Source: Acidobacteriota bacterium (lineage in GTDB: Bacteria; Acidobacteriota; Vicinamibacteria; Marinacidobacterales; Marinacidobacteraceae). Taken from it: a stretch of DNA of 64,000 bases. The stretch is from assembly GCA_022828085.1 (NCBI GenBank), contig JAJEIY010000049.1:148007-212006 (forward strand), in the 5' to 3' direction. The first letter of the stretch is position 1; every line of letters begins with the position of its first letter. Positions 1 to 8,998 of this stretch are shown here, piece by piece. Both the position numbers and the translations under genes were made by a program. The notes under the pieces were generated by a model. The model was not told the origin of the DNA, made no database searches, and was given only the letters and a program-made list of their open reading frames with translations.

Positions 1-1
1 A

Positions 2-478
2 GACACCGAGAGCCTGTATCGGGCGCTGCTCGACATTCGTCCCCGGGATGCCGAAGCTCACCTGCAGCTCGGCTATCTCCACGCCCTGCGCTCGGACGAC
101 ACCGGCGCCGAGGCAGCGTTCGAAATCGCGTTCGAAACGGACTTCGACTATCTCATGCACGATCTCGCCCCGTTCCTGATGGCGGTGCGGGAGCGGTCCA
201 GCAACCCGGACATCCTCTACGAGCCTCCGGTGTTGCGGAGCACGCCGGTACCCATGCGGGATTCGGGGGGGTCGCGGCGTTCCTCGGAGCGAGACGGAAT
301 CATGGTCCTCATCGACCACCGGGGCCGGGTCAAGTCCGCGCACTTTGCGCCCGAGAGTTCGGGGCGGGTCCACCAGTTGATGATGTCCCTGGTGCGCGGC
401 CGGTACACCCCGGCAACGCTCAACGGAGTGGCCGTGCCGGCCATCATGGCCCTCGGCAACTTCGGCGCGGACCGGTAA
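2..478 (+). CDS. TPR protein with TonB-C-like end, 3' fragment
   Basis: The reading frame is open from the first bases of the window to a TAA at 476-478, so this is the last 158 residues of a larger protein whose start lies outside. The first ~50 residues look like tetratricopeptide helices (a YRALLDIRPRDAEAHLQLGY stretch has the TPR spacing of small and large residues). After a polar linker, the last ~65 residues (VLIDHRGRVKSAHF, then RYTPATLNGVAVPA) resemble the C-terminal domain of TonB-type energy transducers. TPR plus TonB-C is a known arrangement of periplasmic or envelope proteins in this kind of bacterium; the exact role cannot be read from the fragment. It converges on the thioredoxin gene, with 10 bases between the stops. 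Confidence 0.7.
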   Translation, partial: DTESLYRALLDIRPRDAEAHLQLGYLHALRSDDTGAEAAFEIAFETDFDYLMHDLAPFLMAVRERSSNPDILYEPPVLRSTPVPMRDSGGSRRSSERDGIMVLIDHRGRVKSAHFAPESSGRVHQLMMSLVRGRYTPATLNGVAVPAIMALGNFGADR

Positions 479-488
479 ACGGGCCGTT

Positions 489-1259
489 TCAGGGCGTTCC
501 CGCCGGGAGCGCCAGAACCCGGTCCACCTCGGCTTCGAGCACCTCGAAGGGTTGGTCGGTGCTCGGGGCCGGATGCAGGAGCCCCTCGCGGTCGATGAGG
601 AAGTTGGCCGGATAGCGGGCCGTCTCGACGAAGATGTCCGGCATGACGCCGTCCTCGAGGGCTCCGGGAAGGAGCAGCGGGTAGTCCACGGACAGGACAT
701 CCCGGCGGAAGTCCTGCTGGATGGCCTCCTCCTCGGTCGAGATGCCGTAGACGAGGAAACCCTGCTCGGCGCGTTCCCGCGCCAGCCGGTCCAACTCCGG
801 CATCTCGGCGCGGCAGGGTGGGCACCAGGTGGCCCAGATGTTGACGAGCACCACGGATCCGCGGTGATCGGAGAGGCGGTGGACCCCGCCGTCGAGATCC
901 CGGGCGACGAAGTCGGGAGCGGCCACCCCGGAAAGCGCGAGGTTGGCAGCCTGACGGGCTCGCCGCACGGCGCCTCCGATGGGAACGGTGACGAGCCCGA
1001 GGGACAGGATCGCCACCGACGCGGCCATCCATCCGGTCCACCGGAGGCCGCCGTCCCGGTAGCCGCGGAAGGCGCGGTGCAGCGCGAACGCGGGAGGGAG
1101 CAGCATGACGAACGCCACCGTCCCCAGGCGAAACACATAGTCCGCGTCCGGGTTCGAACTCAGCCGGGTAAGGACGAGATACGTGCCGGCGCCCAGCGCC
1201 GCAGACACGAAGGGAGAAAGCACACCGGGCCAGAAGGGAGAGCGGCGCGCGCGGGTCAT
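489..1259 (-). CDS. Membrane-anchored TlpA-like thioredoxin
   Basis: This 256-residue protein has three hydrophobic segments in its first 100 residues (about 13-31, 42-61 and 73-97), followed by a thioredoxin-fold domain from about residue 113. The redox motif WCPPC lies at 145-149 and the cis-proline segment (RYPANF) near 217. This is the TlpA/ResA pattern: a thiol-disulfide oxidoreductase held at the membrane and acting outside the cytoplasm, for example on cytochrome c cysteines or on secreted proteins. Having three membrane helices before the domain is unusual; most TlpA proteins have one. It is the last gene of a five-gene minus-strand operon and starts 9 bases after the stop of the dehydrogenase gene. 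Family assignment is firm; the partner is unknown. Confidence 0.85.
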   Translation of the reverse strand: MTRARRSPFWPGVLSPFVSAALGAGTYLVLTRLSSNPDADYVFRLGTVAFVMLLPPAFALHRAFRGYRDGGLRWTGWMAASVAILSLGLVTVPIGGAVRRARQAANLALSGVAAPDFVARDLDGGVHRLSDHRGSVVLVNIWATWCPPCRAEMPELDRLARERAEQGFLVYGISTEEEAIQQDFRRDVLSVDYPLLLPGALEDGVMPDIFVETARYPANFLIDREGLLHPAPSTDQPFEVLEAEVDRVLALPAGTP

Positions 1260-1268
1260 CGCGCCAGT

Positions 1269-2288
1269 CTACCCGGCCGCCCGCGCGTCCCCGAGGTAGC
1301 GCCGCCGGATGCCCGGTATCAGATACCGGGAAAAGAGCGTTTCCTCGTCGTGTTCCGGAGCGAAACCGAAGTCCCGGCGGGCCGCGGTGTCGTCCACCGC
1401 GCCCGGCCAGCCGGCCACGATCCGGTCGCGCGCCCGGTCGAGCCGGAATCGGACTTCGAGGTCCGGAAAATCCCTGGCCACGCGCGCGATGATCTCGGCG
1501 GCGGAAAGGCTGGGCCCGCCCAGGTTGTAGGCGCTCCGGGTCAGGGAGGCCTTTTGGCACAGCGCGAGACGCAGGACACCCTCCACCGCGTCGGGCATGG
1601 CGCAGAAGGGGAGGCGGGCTTCCCGGTTGACGAAGCAGCAGTACGGCTCACCCCGGGCGGCCGCGTGGATGAGTTCCGGGGCCCAGTCGCTCGTTCCTCC
1701 CTGGGGCAGGGTGTCCGAGGAAATGAGACCCGGGAGGCGCACCGCCCGGAAATCAAGGCCATTGCCCAGCCGCTCGATGGTCGCGCCGAGGCGTTCGACG
1801 TACAGCTTCTGGGCGCCATAGAGCGTTGCCGGATCGAGATGCTCGTCCTCGCTGACGGGCGCCGCCGCCTCCTTGGCCTCCCGCGACGGGAGGCCGTACA
1901 CCGCGATCGAACTCGGGAACACGAAGCGAACCGGTTCGTCCGGGGTGGCGAGATCCGCGGTCATGGCGAGGAGGCGGGCGGCCCCGTCGGCGTTCACGCG
2001 GTGGGCGAGCACCGGGACCGATTCAGCCCGGGTCGAGAGGATCGCGGCCAGATGGAAGATGAGGGTGGGGCGGTACCGGCAAAGGAGTTGCTCCCAGAGC
2101 GCGGAGTCGAGGATGTCTCCCTGGAAATGCTCCCGGTGCAGGTCCCCGGGTCCCGCGGTGGACAGCGAACGAAGATCCACGGTCACGATGGGGTCGCCCC
2201 GGCTTCCAGCCAGCCGGTGGAGGAGAGCCTGGCCGATCTCGCCCGCGGCGCCGGTGATCAGCGTGACCGGCACCCGTCCGCCGCTCAT
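1269..2288 (-). CDS. SDR-type L-threonine 3-dehydrogenase-like enzyme
   Basis: This 339-residue extended short-chain dehydrogenase has the NAD-binding motif GAAGEIG at 13-19, an acidic residue after strand 2 (D38) that favours NAD over NADP, the serine segment PSS at 125-127, and the catalytic YGAQK at 157-161. The C-terminal half (LPGLISSDTLPQGGTSDWA, the PDAVEG segment and WPGAVDDTAARRDFGF) closely follows the SDR-type threonine dehydrogenases, which oxidise L-threonine to 2-amino-3-ketobutyrate. A related NAD-dependent sugar-acid dehydrogenase is the alternative. The ATG at 2288 is chosen because it overlaps the esterase stop in an ATGA, which indicates translational coupling; reading further upstream gives only low-complexity shadow sequence. 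The gene lies downstream of the phospho-lyase fusion, so an amino-acid catabolic role fits. Confidence 0.78.
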   Translation of the reverse strand: MSGGRVPVTLITGAAGEIGQALLHRLAGSRGDPIVTVDLRSLSTAGPGDLHREHFQGDILDSALWEQLLCRYRPTLIFHLAAILSTRAESVPVLAHRVNADGAARLLAMTADLATPDEPVRFVFPSSIAVYGLPSREAKEAAAPVSEDEHLDPATLYGAQKLYVERLGATIERLGNGLDFRAVRLPGLISSDTLPQGGTSDWAPELIHAAARGEPYCCFVNREARLPFCAMPDAVEGVLRLALCQKASLTRSAYNLGGPSLSAAEIIARVARDFPDLEVRFRLDRARDRIVAGWPGAVDDTAARRDFGFAPEHDEETLFSRYLIPGIRRRYLGDARAAG

Positions 2289-2974
2289 GCGGAGATGTCG
2301 CCCCCGGCCGGGGAGGTTGCCAGCACGCGCCGCAGGAAGATGCCGATGTCCCGGCTCTCGGCCTCCGCGACCTGGTGCGCCATCGGATACTCGTGGTATT
2401 CCACGGCCCACCCCACCTTCGTGAGGGCCCGGCAGCTCGCGCCGGCGAAGTGGACCGGGATCAGTGGATCGAACGACCCGTGCGCCCGAAAGATGGGCGG
2501 CGGCGGCTCCGGCGGAGGCGCAACGCTGTCGGTGACCGGGAGGTAGGTGGAAAGCGCCACCACTCCGGCCGGCCGGATGGGTGGTTCGCCGGCGGGGCCG
2601 GCGCCGGTGGCCGCGCGGAGGACGACGGCCCCACCCTGGGAGAATCCGGCCAGCACCAGGCGGTCGGACGGAATTCCCCGCGCGGCCTCCAGACTCGCCA
2701 GGGAGCGCACGCCGGCGACCGACTCCGCGAGGTGCTCCCGATTCACGCCTGTATCGCGCTGCACCGACTCGATGTCGAACCAGGCGCGCATTTCCATCCC
2801 GCCGTTGATGGTCACCGGACGGACGGGCGCTTCGGGAAACAGGAATCGGATCCCCAGCGAATCGGGCAGCCGTAGCGCCGGAATGATCGGCTCGAAGTCG
2901 TGCCCGTCGGCCCCCAGTCCATGGAGCCAGATGACCGTGGCGCGATGCGGACCGGGCGGAGGCACTTCCACCAC
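2285..2974 (-). CDS. Phospholipase/carboxylesterase-family alpha/beta hydrolase
   Basis: This 229-residue protein belongs to the lysophospholipase/carboxylesterase group of alpha/beta hydrolases. The oxyanion loop reads HGLGADG (18-24), the nucleophile elbow is GFSQGG with Ser112, and the other triad members appear as Asp169 (HGSFDP) and His200. Length and motif order match the family (about 220 residues). These enzymes hydrolyse short acyl esters or thioesters in the cytoplasm; the substrate here is not known. The start is a GTG at 2974, because no ATG precedes the first conserved strand. It lies 68 bases downstream of the phospho-lyase fusion and overlaps the next gene by 4 bases. Confidence 0.85.
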   Translation of the reverse strand: MVEVPPPGPHRATVIWLHGLGADGHDFEPIIPALRLPDSLGIRFLFPEAPVRPVTINGGMEMRAWFDIESVQRDTGVNREHLAESVAGVRSLASLEAARGIPSDRLVLAGFSQGGAVVLRAATGAGPAGEPPIRPAGVVALSTYLPVTDSVAPPPEPPPPIFRAHGSFDPLIPVHFAGASCRALTKVGWAVEYHEYPMAHQVAEAESRDIGIFLRRVLATSPAGGDISA

Positions 2975-3042
2975 GCTCCAGGGGGGCGCGGTGGGAGGAG
3001 CCGGGCCGAACGGGGTCCCGGGGTCCGGTGCAGGGGTCTGGG

Positions 3043-6000
3043 TCAGAACTGCTCCTCCAGGACGGTTTCGAGGACTTCCAGGTAGTAGGCGGCGTCGGCG
3101 AAGGAGAAGGGCAGGGGCGGTTTGAGCTTGATGACGTTGGCGTCGGGGCCGTCGGTGCTGTTGAGAATCCCGAAATCCCGAAGCCGGTTCACGAGCCGCC
3201 GGGCTTCCTCGGTGGCGGGCGCGCGGCTCTCTGGATCCCGGACCATTTCAAACCCGAGAAAGAGGCCGCGTCCGCGGACCTGGCCGAGGATAGGGTAGCG
3301 GCTCCCGAGCCCCGTCAGTCCGGCAAGTAGCGTCTCGCCGACGGCTGCGGCGCGCTCGGCGAGCCGCTCTTCCCCGATCACGTCGAGGACGGCGAGCCCC
3401 GCGGCGCAGGAGACCGGGTTTCCCCCGAAGGTGTTGAAGTACTCCATCCCGGTCTCGAAGGACCCGGCGAGTTCCCGGGAAGTCACCACGGCTCCGAGCG
3501 GATGCCCGTTGCCGGCCGGTTTTCCGAGCGTGACGATGTCCGGAATCAGCGGTTCCCTGTTGTCCTGAACGGCGAGAAAGGCCCAGAACGCGGGCCCGGT
3601 CCGGCCGAAGCCGGTCTGGACCTCGTCCGCCACGATCACGCCGCCGGCGCTCCGTACGGCTCGGTAGAGCGCTTCCAGGTAATCCGGAGGCGGCACGATC
3701 TGGCCGCCGCAGCTCAGGATGGCCTCTCCGATCAGGGTCGCCGGGCCCGCCCCCCGGACCCGGGACTCGGCGTCCTCGATCAGTGACGCCGGGAAGTTGC
3801 CATCACCCTCCCGGAAGCGGCCGCGGTACCCGTCCGGCATGGGCAACCGGTGGAGCCACGGTGGCCCCGGGCGCCCTCCCCGGCCATCCAGCTTGTAGGG
3901 GCTGACCTCGATGAGGGAGGTCAGGTTGCCGTGATATCCGCCATCGAAGGCCAGGGTCTCCTGCCGCCCCAGGTGGGCCCGGGCGATGCGCAGCGCCAGG
4001 TCGTTCGCTTCGCTGCCGGAGTTCGTGAGAAAGACCACTTCCAGCGGGGCGGGCAAGGTGTCCGCCAGGCGTTCGGCATAGTCGGTGAGCTGGCGATAGA
4101 GGTAGCGCGTGTTCGTGTTGAGGAGGGCGGCCTGGCGGGAGATGGCGTCCGCGACCCGCGGGTGAGCGTGCCCCACGTGAGCGACGTTGTTGACCATGTC
4201 GAGGTAGTCGCGCCCGGTGTCGTCGTAGAGGCGGGCGCCCCGGCCGCGCACCACCCGGATGGGGACGTCGTATGAGATGCTGAGGGCGCTGCTGAACCGC
4301 CGCCGGCGAGCCTCGAGGAGGGGGCCGACGTGTTCCTCGCCGGCTGCGGGGCGAACGCGAGCCTCGGGACCCAGGCCGAAGAAACCCAGCGGATCGGCGC
4401 TCAGTGCCGAAAGGACCGGCAGGTCGGCGGCGGAGGTCCGCCGTGGCGGATGGCCGCGCGAGTCGCCGAGAAGCACCTGGAACTGGAGGTGGGGCGGCGG
4501 AGCGCCGCTCCGGTCGGGCTCTGCGACGGTTCCGAGGACTTCCCCGGCCTCGAGGCCGCGCCCCGGAACCAGTGTGTCGAGGCATCGGGGGTCGAGGTGG
4601 CGATAGGAGGTCCAGAAGACCTCTCCGTCGAACGCATGGCGGATGCCGGCCGAAACGCCGTTCCCCGAATCGCCGGGGCGATCGCTGATCCAGTCCACCT
4701 CCCCGGCAAGGGGCGCCCGAACCGCCGTCCCCGCGGGAGCGAAGACCTCGATCCCCAGTTGATGGGTGGCCGGCTCCGCTTGCGGCCCCCGGGGACCAGT
4801 CCGCGCCACCGTTTCGGGTACCCGTGGTTCGAGATACCGGCCGATTGCGGCGCCCCCCGCCTCGGTGGCCGCCGCGACGGCCGCCCGGAGAGTCTCGGCG
4901 GCAGCGCCCGGATCGATCGCCGGGCTCTCCGGGGAGAGGTCCACAGCGACCGGGGCCGCGGGCAGCGTGACCGGAGGTGTGGCGTGCGCGGCGGCGCGCC
5001 GGACGGCGGCGCGCCGTTCCGCCAGGCGCGGCAGGGGGGAGAAGCCCGCGGCCATCCGGAACCGTCCGGTGGTGACTTCCGCCGCCTCCGCCTCGATGGC
5101 CCGGAGGACACGCCACACTCCGGCCTGGCTCACCATCAGGTACTCATCCGCCGCCGCTCCGGCAACCCGCGTCCGCCTGAGGGCCGCAACCCCGGCGCTC
5201 ACGAGCGCCCGGGTCGCGAGGGCGACCCTGAAGAGATCCGCCTCGGTCTCGCTCAGCGGCCGTTCACCCGCGAATCCGGCGAGCACCCGCGCGGCTGCCG
5301 GAAGCGGTTCGAAGGCGGTGGCGGTGGTGTAGAGGGCTGCCGTCGCCGCTTCGCAGATCAGCGGACCCCGGACGGCGTCCCCGAAGTCCAGGAGCGCAAC
5401 GTCCTCCGGTTTCGCCGTTTCGGGTGTTCCCGCGGCGAGGAGGAGGTTGTCGTCGTTGGCGTCGTTGTGAAGGGCGCCGCCGGGCAGAGCCAGGAGGTCC
5501 GGCAAGCCGTCGTGCACGGCGTCGGCGACACCCTGGTAGGTCGCGAAGCCGTCCTCCCCGCGGAGGATCCCGGAAGCCGCCGCGATGACGGCGGGAGCGT
5601 GGGCCGGCGCCCAGGGAATCTCGTGGACGTCCAGTTCCGGGTGATCGAAACCGTCGAGGGCGCGCTGTACCCGCCCGGCGAGCCCGCCGACCGATGCCAG
5701 CAAGGAGTGCGGACGCCGCCGGAAGGCGGAGAGCGGCAGGCCCTCGAGGTAGCGGAACAGGCGTACCTGGTGCTCGCGTCCGCCGAAATCGCGTCGTCCC
5801 GGCAACGCCCCGGATTCGGTCGCGACGGCTTCCGGGAGGTGCAGCGCCGGGTCCCGCTCGCGGATCCGGGTGATGAGATCGTGCTGCAGGCCGAGCCGCT
5901 CGGGGCGCTCGGAGGCGCTGCTGATCTTGAGCACGAACCGGTCGCCCGAACGGTCTTCCAGAAGGAAATTGGCGTCGCGTTCGCCGGAAAGCGGAGTAGC

Positions 6001-6123
6001 GCGCGCCTTCAATCCCCACAGTTCGCCGGCGGCGCCCGCCGCCTCCGAAGGGGCGACCCGCGGCCGGTACCGCAGAGGGTCGATGGGGAACGGGAGCCCC
6101 ACGGCCTGCCCGGCGTCCGGCAT
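3043..6123 (-). CDS. Kinase / LytM-like / phospho-lyase (class III aminotransferase fold) fusion
   Basis: This 1026-residue protein has three domains. Residues ~1-350 are an APH/choline-kinase fold, with a catalytic loop H219-x-D221 ending in N226 and the metal site DFGD near 246. Residues ~450-560 resemble peptidase M23/LytM, but the usual HxGxD reads HQLGIE and the HxH reads HLQ, so the zinc site looks degraded. Residues ~605-1026 are a class III aminotransferase fold with D833 ([11 protein letters not shown]) and the PLP lysine K868 in [10 protein letters not shown]. The last motif and the [11 protein letters not shown] segment match the phospho-lyases acting on phosphoethanolamine or 5-phosphohydroxylysine rather than true transaminases. 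In animals hydroxylysine kinase and its phospho-lyase are separate proteins of these two families. The ATG at 6123 overlaps the ALDH stop (TGATG); a TTG at 6126 is a possible alternative. Confidence 0.85.
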   Translation of the reverse strand: MPDAGQAVGLPFPIDPLRYRPRVAPSEAAGAAGELWGLKARATPLSGERDANFLLEDRSGDRFVLKISSASERPERLGLQHDLITRIRERDPALHLPEAVATESGALPGRRDFGGREHQVRLFRYLEGLPLSAFRRRPHSLLASVGGLAGRVQRALDGFDHPELDVHEIPWAPAHAPAVIAAASGILRGEDGFATYQGVADAVHDGLPDLLALPGGALHNDANDDNLLLAAGTPETAKPEDVALLDFGDAVRGPLICEAATAALYTTATAFEPLPAAARVLAGFAGERPLSETEADLFRVALATRALVSAGVAALRRTRVAGAAADEYLMVSQAGVWRVLRAIEAEAAEVTTGRFRMAAGFSPLPRLAERRAAVRRAAAHATPPVTLPAAPVAVDLSPESPAIDPGAAAETLRAAVAAATEAGGAAIGRYLEPRVPETVARTGPRGPQAEPATHQLGIEVFAPAGTAVRAPLAGEVDWISDRPGDSGNGVSAGIRHAFDGEVFWTSYRHLDPRCLDTLVPGRGLEAGEVLGTVAEPDRSGAPPPHLQFQVLLGDSRGHPPRRTSAADLPVLSALSADPLGFFGLGPEARVRPAAGEEHVGPLLEARRRRFSSALSISYDVPIRVVRGRGARLYDDTGRDYLDMVNNVAHVGHAHPRVADAISRQAALLNTNTRYLYRQLTDYAERLADTLPAPLEVVFLTNSGSEANDLALRIARAHLGRQETLAFDGGYHGNLTSLIEVSPYKLDGRGGRPGPPWLHRLPMPDGYRGRFREGDGNFPASLIEDAESRVRGAGPATLIGEAILSCGGQIVPPPDYLEALYRAVRSAGGVIVADEVQTGFGRTGPAFWAFLAVQDNREPLIPDIVTLGKPAGNGHPLGAVVTSRELAGSFETGMEYFNTFGGNPVSCAAGLAVLDVIGEERLAERAAAVGETLLAGLTGLGSRYPILGQVRGRGLFLGFEMVRDPESRAPATEEARRLVNRLRDFGILNSTDGPDANVIKLKPPLPFSFADAAYYLEVLETVLEEQF

Positions 6124-7496
6124 CAACGCAGCAGCAGCCGCAGCAGCCCCAGCTTGCCGCGGTAGGGGGGATAGCGCACCGGGGGATCGAGCCAGGTCGC
6201 GGCGTTGAGGACCGCCCGCTTCTGGGAGAGCAGGTCGAAGCCGTGGACCCCGTGATAAGAACCATGGCCGCTCCTTCCGACGCCGCCGAAAGGAAGCGCG
6301 GGATTGGCGCAGTGAACGACGGCGTCGTTCGTGACGAGCGCCCCGGAACGGAGCACGGCCACGGCGCGCCGAATCGCTTCGCGCCGCCGCGCAAATACAT
6401 AGAGCGCCAGCGGATCCGGATGTGCGCGGATCTCGGTGAGGGCTTCGTCGAGGTTCCGGTAGGGGAGTAGCGGCAGGATGGGTCCGAAGATCTCCTCACG
6501 CTGCGCCGGGTGCCGGTCGGGCCATGGCCCGGTCACCGTGGGGCCGAAATAGAGCCGCTCCGGATCCCGCTCGCCGCCCCACCGCAGGGGAAGGCCGGTG
6601 AGGAACCGCTCCAGGCGCCGGAAGTGGGACTCGTTGACGATCCGGCCGTAGTCGGGGCTTTCCGCGGGCGCTCCCCCGTAGAACCGCTCGAGGTTCTCGC
6701 CAAGTCGGTCCGAGAATTCGTCGTAACGGTCCTCGGGTACGAGGACGAAGTCGGGCGCCACGCAGGTCTGTCCGGCGTTCAGGAACTTGGCCCACGCGAC
6801 ACGGCGCGCCGCAAGGCGCAGGTCGGCGCTCCGGTCCACGAGCGCCGGGCACTTGCCGCCCAGTTCGAGGGTGACGGGAGTGAGGCGGCGTCCGGCCGCC
6901 TCCGCCACCAGCGCGCCGACCCGCTGGCTGCCCGTGAACAGGACGTGGTCGAAACCCTGGCCGATCAGGGCGTGGGCCGTGTCCGGTCCGCCTTCGACCA
7001 CCTGGACGAGCCCGGGCGGCAGCGCGGCGGGCACCCGTTCGGCGAGCCTCGCCGCCGTTCGGGGCGCGTGCTCCGAGGGTTTGATGACCACGGCGTTTCC
7101 GGCGGCGATCGCCGCCACCGCGGGCGCCAGGCTGAGTTGCAGCGGATAGTTCCAGGGAGCGATGACCAGGACGACACCGACCGGGGCCGGCTCGATCCGG
7201 CTCCGCGCCGGCATGACGGCGAGCGGGGTGCCGACCCGGCGGGGGCGCATCCAGCGCCACAAATGACGTTTTGCGTGGCGGATCTCGGCGAGGAGCAGAC
7301 CGGTCTGGGTGGCCCAGGTCTCGAACGCGGGGGCCCCGAGGTCCTCCCGGAGCGCCCCTTCCCAGATCTCGCGGTGGTCTCGCAGGACCGCCGCCAACGC
7401 CGCGAGCGCCTCGCTTCGGAAGCTCCGGGCGGCGGTTTCGCCGGATTCCACGAGCCGCCGGGCCCGCTCCAGGACTGCTGGCAGGTCGTTCGTCAC
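6123..7496 (-). CDS. Aldehyde dehydrogenase (ALDH3-like)
   Basis: This 457-residue NAD(P)-dependent aldehyde dehydrogenase carries the standard landmarks: PWNYP around N116, K139, the coenzyme loop FTGS at 187-190, the general base E211 in LELGGK, and the nucleophile C245 in NAGQTC. The short length and a hydrophobic C-terminus (a leucine-rich end) resemble the ALDH3/fatty-aldehyde subfamily. It oxidises an aldehyde to the acid. It is the first gene of the operon and touches the kinase/phospho-lyase gene, whose reaction releases an aldehyde (aminoadipate semialdehyde or acetaldehyde in the known members), so it probably removes that product. The start is the GTG at 7496; further upstream the frame runs into the divergent msrA gene. 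The 69 bases to msrA should hold both promoters. Confidence 0.88.
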   Translation of the reverse strand: MTNDLPAVLERARRLVESGETAARSFRSEALAALAAVLRDHREIWEGALREDLGAPAFETWATQTGLLLAEIRHAKRHLWRWMRPRRVGTPLAVMPARSRIEPAPVGVVLVIAPWNYPLQLSLAPAVAAIAAGNAVVIKPSEHAPRTAARLAERVPAALPPGLVQVVEGGPDTAHALIGQGFDHVLFTGSQRVGALVAEAAGRRLTPVTLELGGKCPALVDRSADLRLAARRVAWAKFLNAGQTCVAPDFVLVPEDRYDEFSDRLGENLERFYGGAPAESPDYGRIVNESHFRRLERFLTGLPLRWGGERDPERLYFGPTVTGPWPDRHPAQREEIFGPILPLLPYRNLDEALTEIRAHPDPLALYVFARRREAIRRAVAVLRSGALVTNDAVVHCANPALPFGGVGRSGHGSYHGVHGFDLLSQKRAVLNAATWLDPPVRYPPYRGKLGLLRLLLR

Positions 7497-7565
7497 CGGG
7501 GCGGCGAGTATACGGAGCCGAAGGGCTGTCGAAGGGGCGGCGGGTAGACTTCCGGCCGGTTGGTC

Positions 7566-8207
7566 ATGCGATTCCTCGAGCCCGTGTTGCCGTCCCCCGA
7601 AAGCGCCCTGGCGGGGCGGGTGGAACTCATGCGGGTCCCGGAAAAACACTTCGTCCTCAAGACCCCGCTGGTCCCGCCCTGGCCGGAGGGTCTGGAGGAA
7701 GCGTTCTTCGGGATGGGATGCTTCTGGGGCGCCGAGCGCCTGTTCTGGACCGCGCCTGGGGTGTACACGACCGCGGTGGGGTACGCCGGAGGGTTGACTC
7801 CCAACCCGAACTACCGCGAGGTCTGCACCGGCCGCACCGGACACGCCGAAGTCGTCCGGGTGGTTTTTGACCCCGCGCAGGCGGCCTACGGAGAGCTCCT
7901 CCGGGTCTTCTGGCAGAACCATGATCCGACGCAGGGAATGCGGCAGGGCAACGACGTCGGGACGCAGTACCGATCGGCGATCTATACCGTGGGCGGCGAA
8001 CAGGGCGAGACCGCGCTCAGGAGCTCGGACGCGTATGCCGAGCGGCTCCGGACCGCTGGATACGGCCCGGTCACCACCGAAGTCCGGGATGCTCCCGTCT
8101 TCTACTACGCCGAGGACTACCACCAGCAGTACCTGGCGAAGAACCCGGGCGGCTACTGTGGCATCGGGGGCACCGGCGTCACGTGTCCGACGGGCCTCCC
8201 GGGCTGA
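7566..8207 (+). CDS. msrA: Peptide methionine-S-sulfoxide reductase
   Basis: This 213-residue MsrA reduces the S-epimer of methionine sulfoxide in proteins using thioredoxin. The catalytic motif GCFWG is at 51-55 (Cys52), followed by the family segments [20 protein letters not shown] and QYRSAI. Resolving cysteines are present near the C-terminus (Cys198 and Cys207). A 45-residue N-terminal extension precedes the core, which is usual for longer MsrA forms. An ATG at 7566 is preferred to a TTG two codons earlier. The gene is divergent from the aldehyde dehydrogenase and overlaps the ferredoxin gene by 25 bases. Confidence 0.93.
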   Translation: MRFLEPVLPSPESALAGRVELMRVPEKHFVLKTPLVPPWPEGLEEAFFGMGCFWGAERLFWTAPGVYTTAVGYAGGLTPNPNYREVCTGRTGHAEVVRVVFDPAQAAYGELLRVFWQNHDPTQGMRQGNDVGTQYRSAIYTVGGEQGETALRSSDAYAERLRTAGYGPVTTEVRDAPVFYYAEDYHQQYLAKNPGGYCGIGGTGVTCPTGLPG

Positions 8208-8578
8208 GTTTGGCCGAGGCCGCCGGTTCCGCCGCCGAGAAGGCGAAGTCGCTGGATCTCTCGCGGGTCGAGCGCCACATCTTCCTGTGTGCGGACGCCG
8301 ACAAGCCCAAATGCTGCGAGCCGCTCGTCGGCTGCGAGAGCTGGCTGTACCTGAAACGGCGTCTGGATGAGCTGGGCCTTGCGAACGGCCCGGCCGGCGG
8401 GCACGTCGCCCGCAGCAAGGCGAACTGCCTGCGGGTCTGCGCCGAGGGGCCCATCGCGGTGGTCTACCCGGAGGGCGTCTGGTATTCGGGGATGACTCCC
8501 GGCGCGCTGGAGGAGGTCATCCAGGGGCACCTCATCGGGGGAACGCCGGTCGAGAAGTACCGCATTCCCAACAGTTGA
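8183..8578 (+). CDS. Thioredoxin-like [2Fe-2S] ferredoxin
   Basis: This 131-residue protein has the cysteine layout of thioredoxin-fold [2Fe-2S] ferredoxins: Cys36, Cys44/45 and Cys51 in the first half, then Cys82 and Cys86 in [10 protein letters not shown], followed by the typical VVYPEGVWY strand. Such proteins are small cytoplasmic electron carriers. The GTG at 8183 lies inside the end of msrA, so the two genes are probably translated from one mRNA; a TTG at 8210 is an alternative start. A functional link with methionine sulfoxide repair is suggested only by adjacency. Confidence 0.85.
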   Translation: MSDGPPGLSLAEAAGSAAEKAKSLDLSRVERHIFLCADADKPKCCEPLVGCESWLYLKRRLDELGLANGPAGGHVARSKANCLRVCAEGPIAVVYPEGVWYSGMTPGALEEVIQGHLIGGTPVEKYRIPNS

Positions 8579-8599
8579 AGCCCGTGGGGGTGCGGGCGC

Positions 8600-8998
8600 T
8601 CAGGAAGCGTCGGCCCCGAAGAGCCGGAATCCGGCCGTGACGAAATCCGTGTCGAGCGTGAGCGCTTCGCCAATCCCTCGGCGGCGCATTACGGCGAAGC
8701 TCACCTGATCCACGAGAGTGGTCCCGGCTCCCGCTGCCAGCGCGCGTACGGCTTCACGGTGAAGCGCGGCGCTGACCCACTCGATTTCAAACGCCGACGC
8801 ATCCCGGGAGAACTGAAGCGCCGCCTGGAGACCCAGCCGCCGTTGCAGCAGCGCCATGGATTCCACCAGCACGTAGCTGTGGGTGACGAGCGCCCGGCGG
8901 CTCTGGAGGGCGGTCTCGAATCGGCCGCGTGCGACCCGATGGAACGGGTCCCGCTGGTCGGCGAGCGCGTAGACGAGCGACGTGTCCAGAAAGATCAC
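8600..8998 (-). CDS. PIN-domain toxin (VapC-like)
   Basis: This 132-residue PIN-domain protein has the acidic residues expected for the metal-dependent RNase site: Asp5 (MIFLDTS), Glu46 (VLVES), Asp97 (LVDQVS) and Asp116/Asp118 (TLDTDF). Its size and position directly after a ribbon-helix-helix gene make it the toxin of a type II toxin-antitoxin pair. VapC toxins cleave tRNA or rRNA; the target here is unknown. The start codon overlaps the antitoxin stop by 4 bases (ATGA), giving coupled translation. It converges on the ferredoxin gene. Confidence 0.85.
   Translation of the reverse strand: MIFLDTSLVYALADQRDPFHRVARGRFETALQSRRALVTHSYVLVESMALLQRRLGLQAALQFSRDASAFEIEWVSAALHREAVRALAAGAGTTLVDQVSFAVMRRRGIGEALTLDTDFVTAGFRLFGADAS

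Noticed and set aside
477..489. Palindrome between the first two genes (AAACGG-G-CCGTTT)
   Set aside because: A one-base loop cannot form a hairpin; probably chance or part of the codons at the two stops.
552..2546. Long open frame on the plus strand opposite the thioredoxin and dehydrogenase genes
   Set aside because: It is an antisense shadow: low-complexity Gly/Arg/Glu composition, no motif, and it lies opposite two genes with clear family motifs.
7497..8123. N-terminal extension of the aldehyde dehydrogenase frame
   Set aside because: The extension lies opposite msrA, which has clear motifs, and shows no ALDH similarity; the GTG at 7496 gives the normal family length.
8580..8597. Possible terminator between the ferredoxin and PIN-domain genes (GCCCG/CGGGC)
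   Set aside because: The stem is only 5 bp with no T-run, too weak to annotate in GC-rich DNA.
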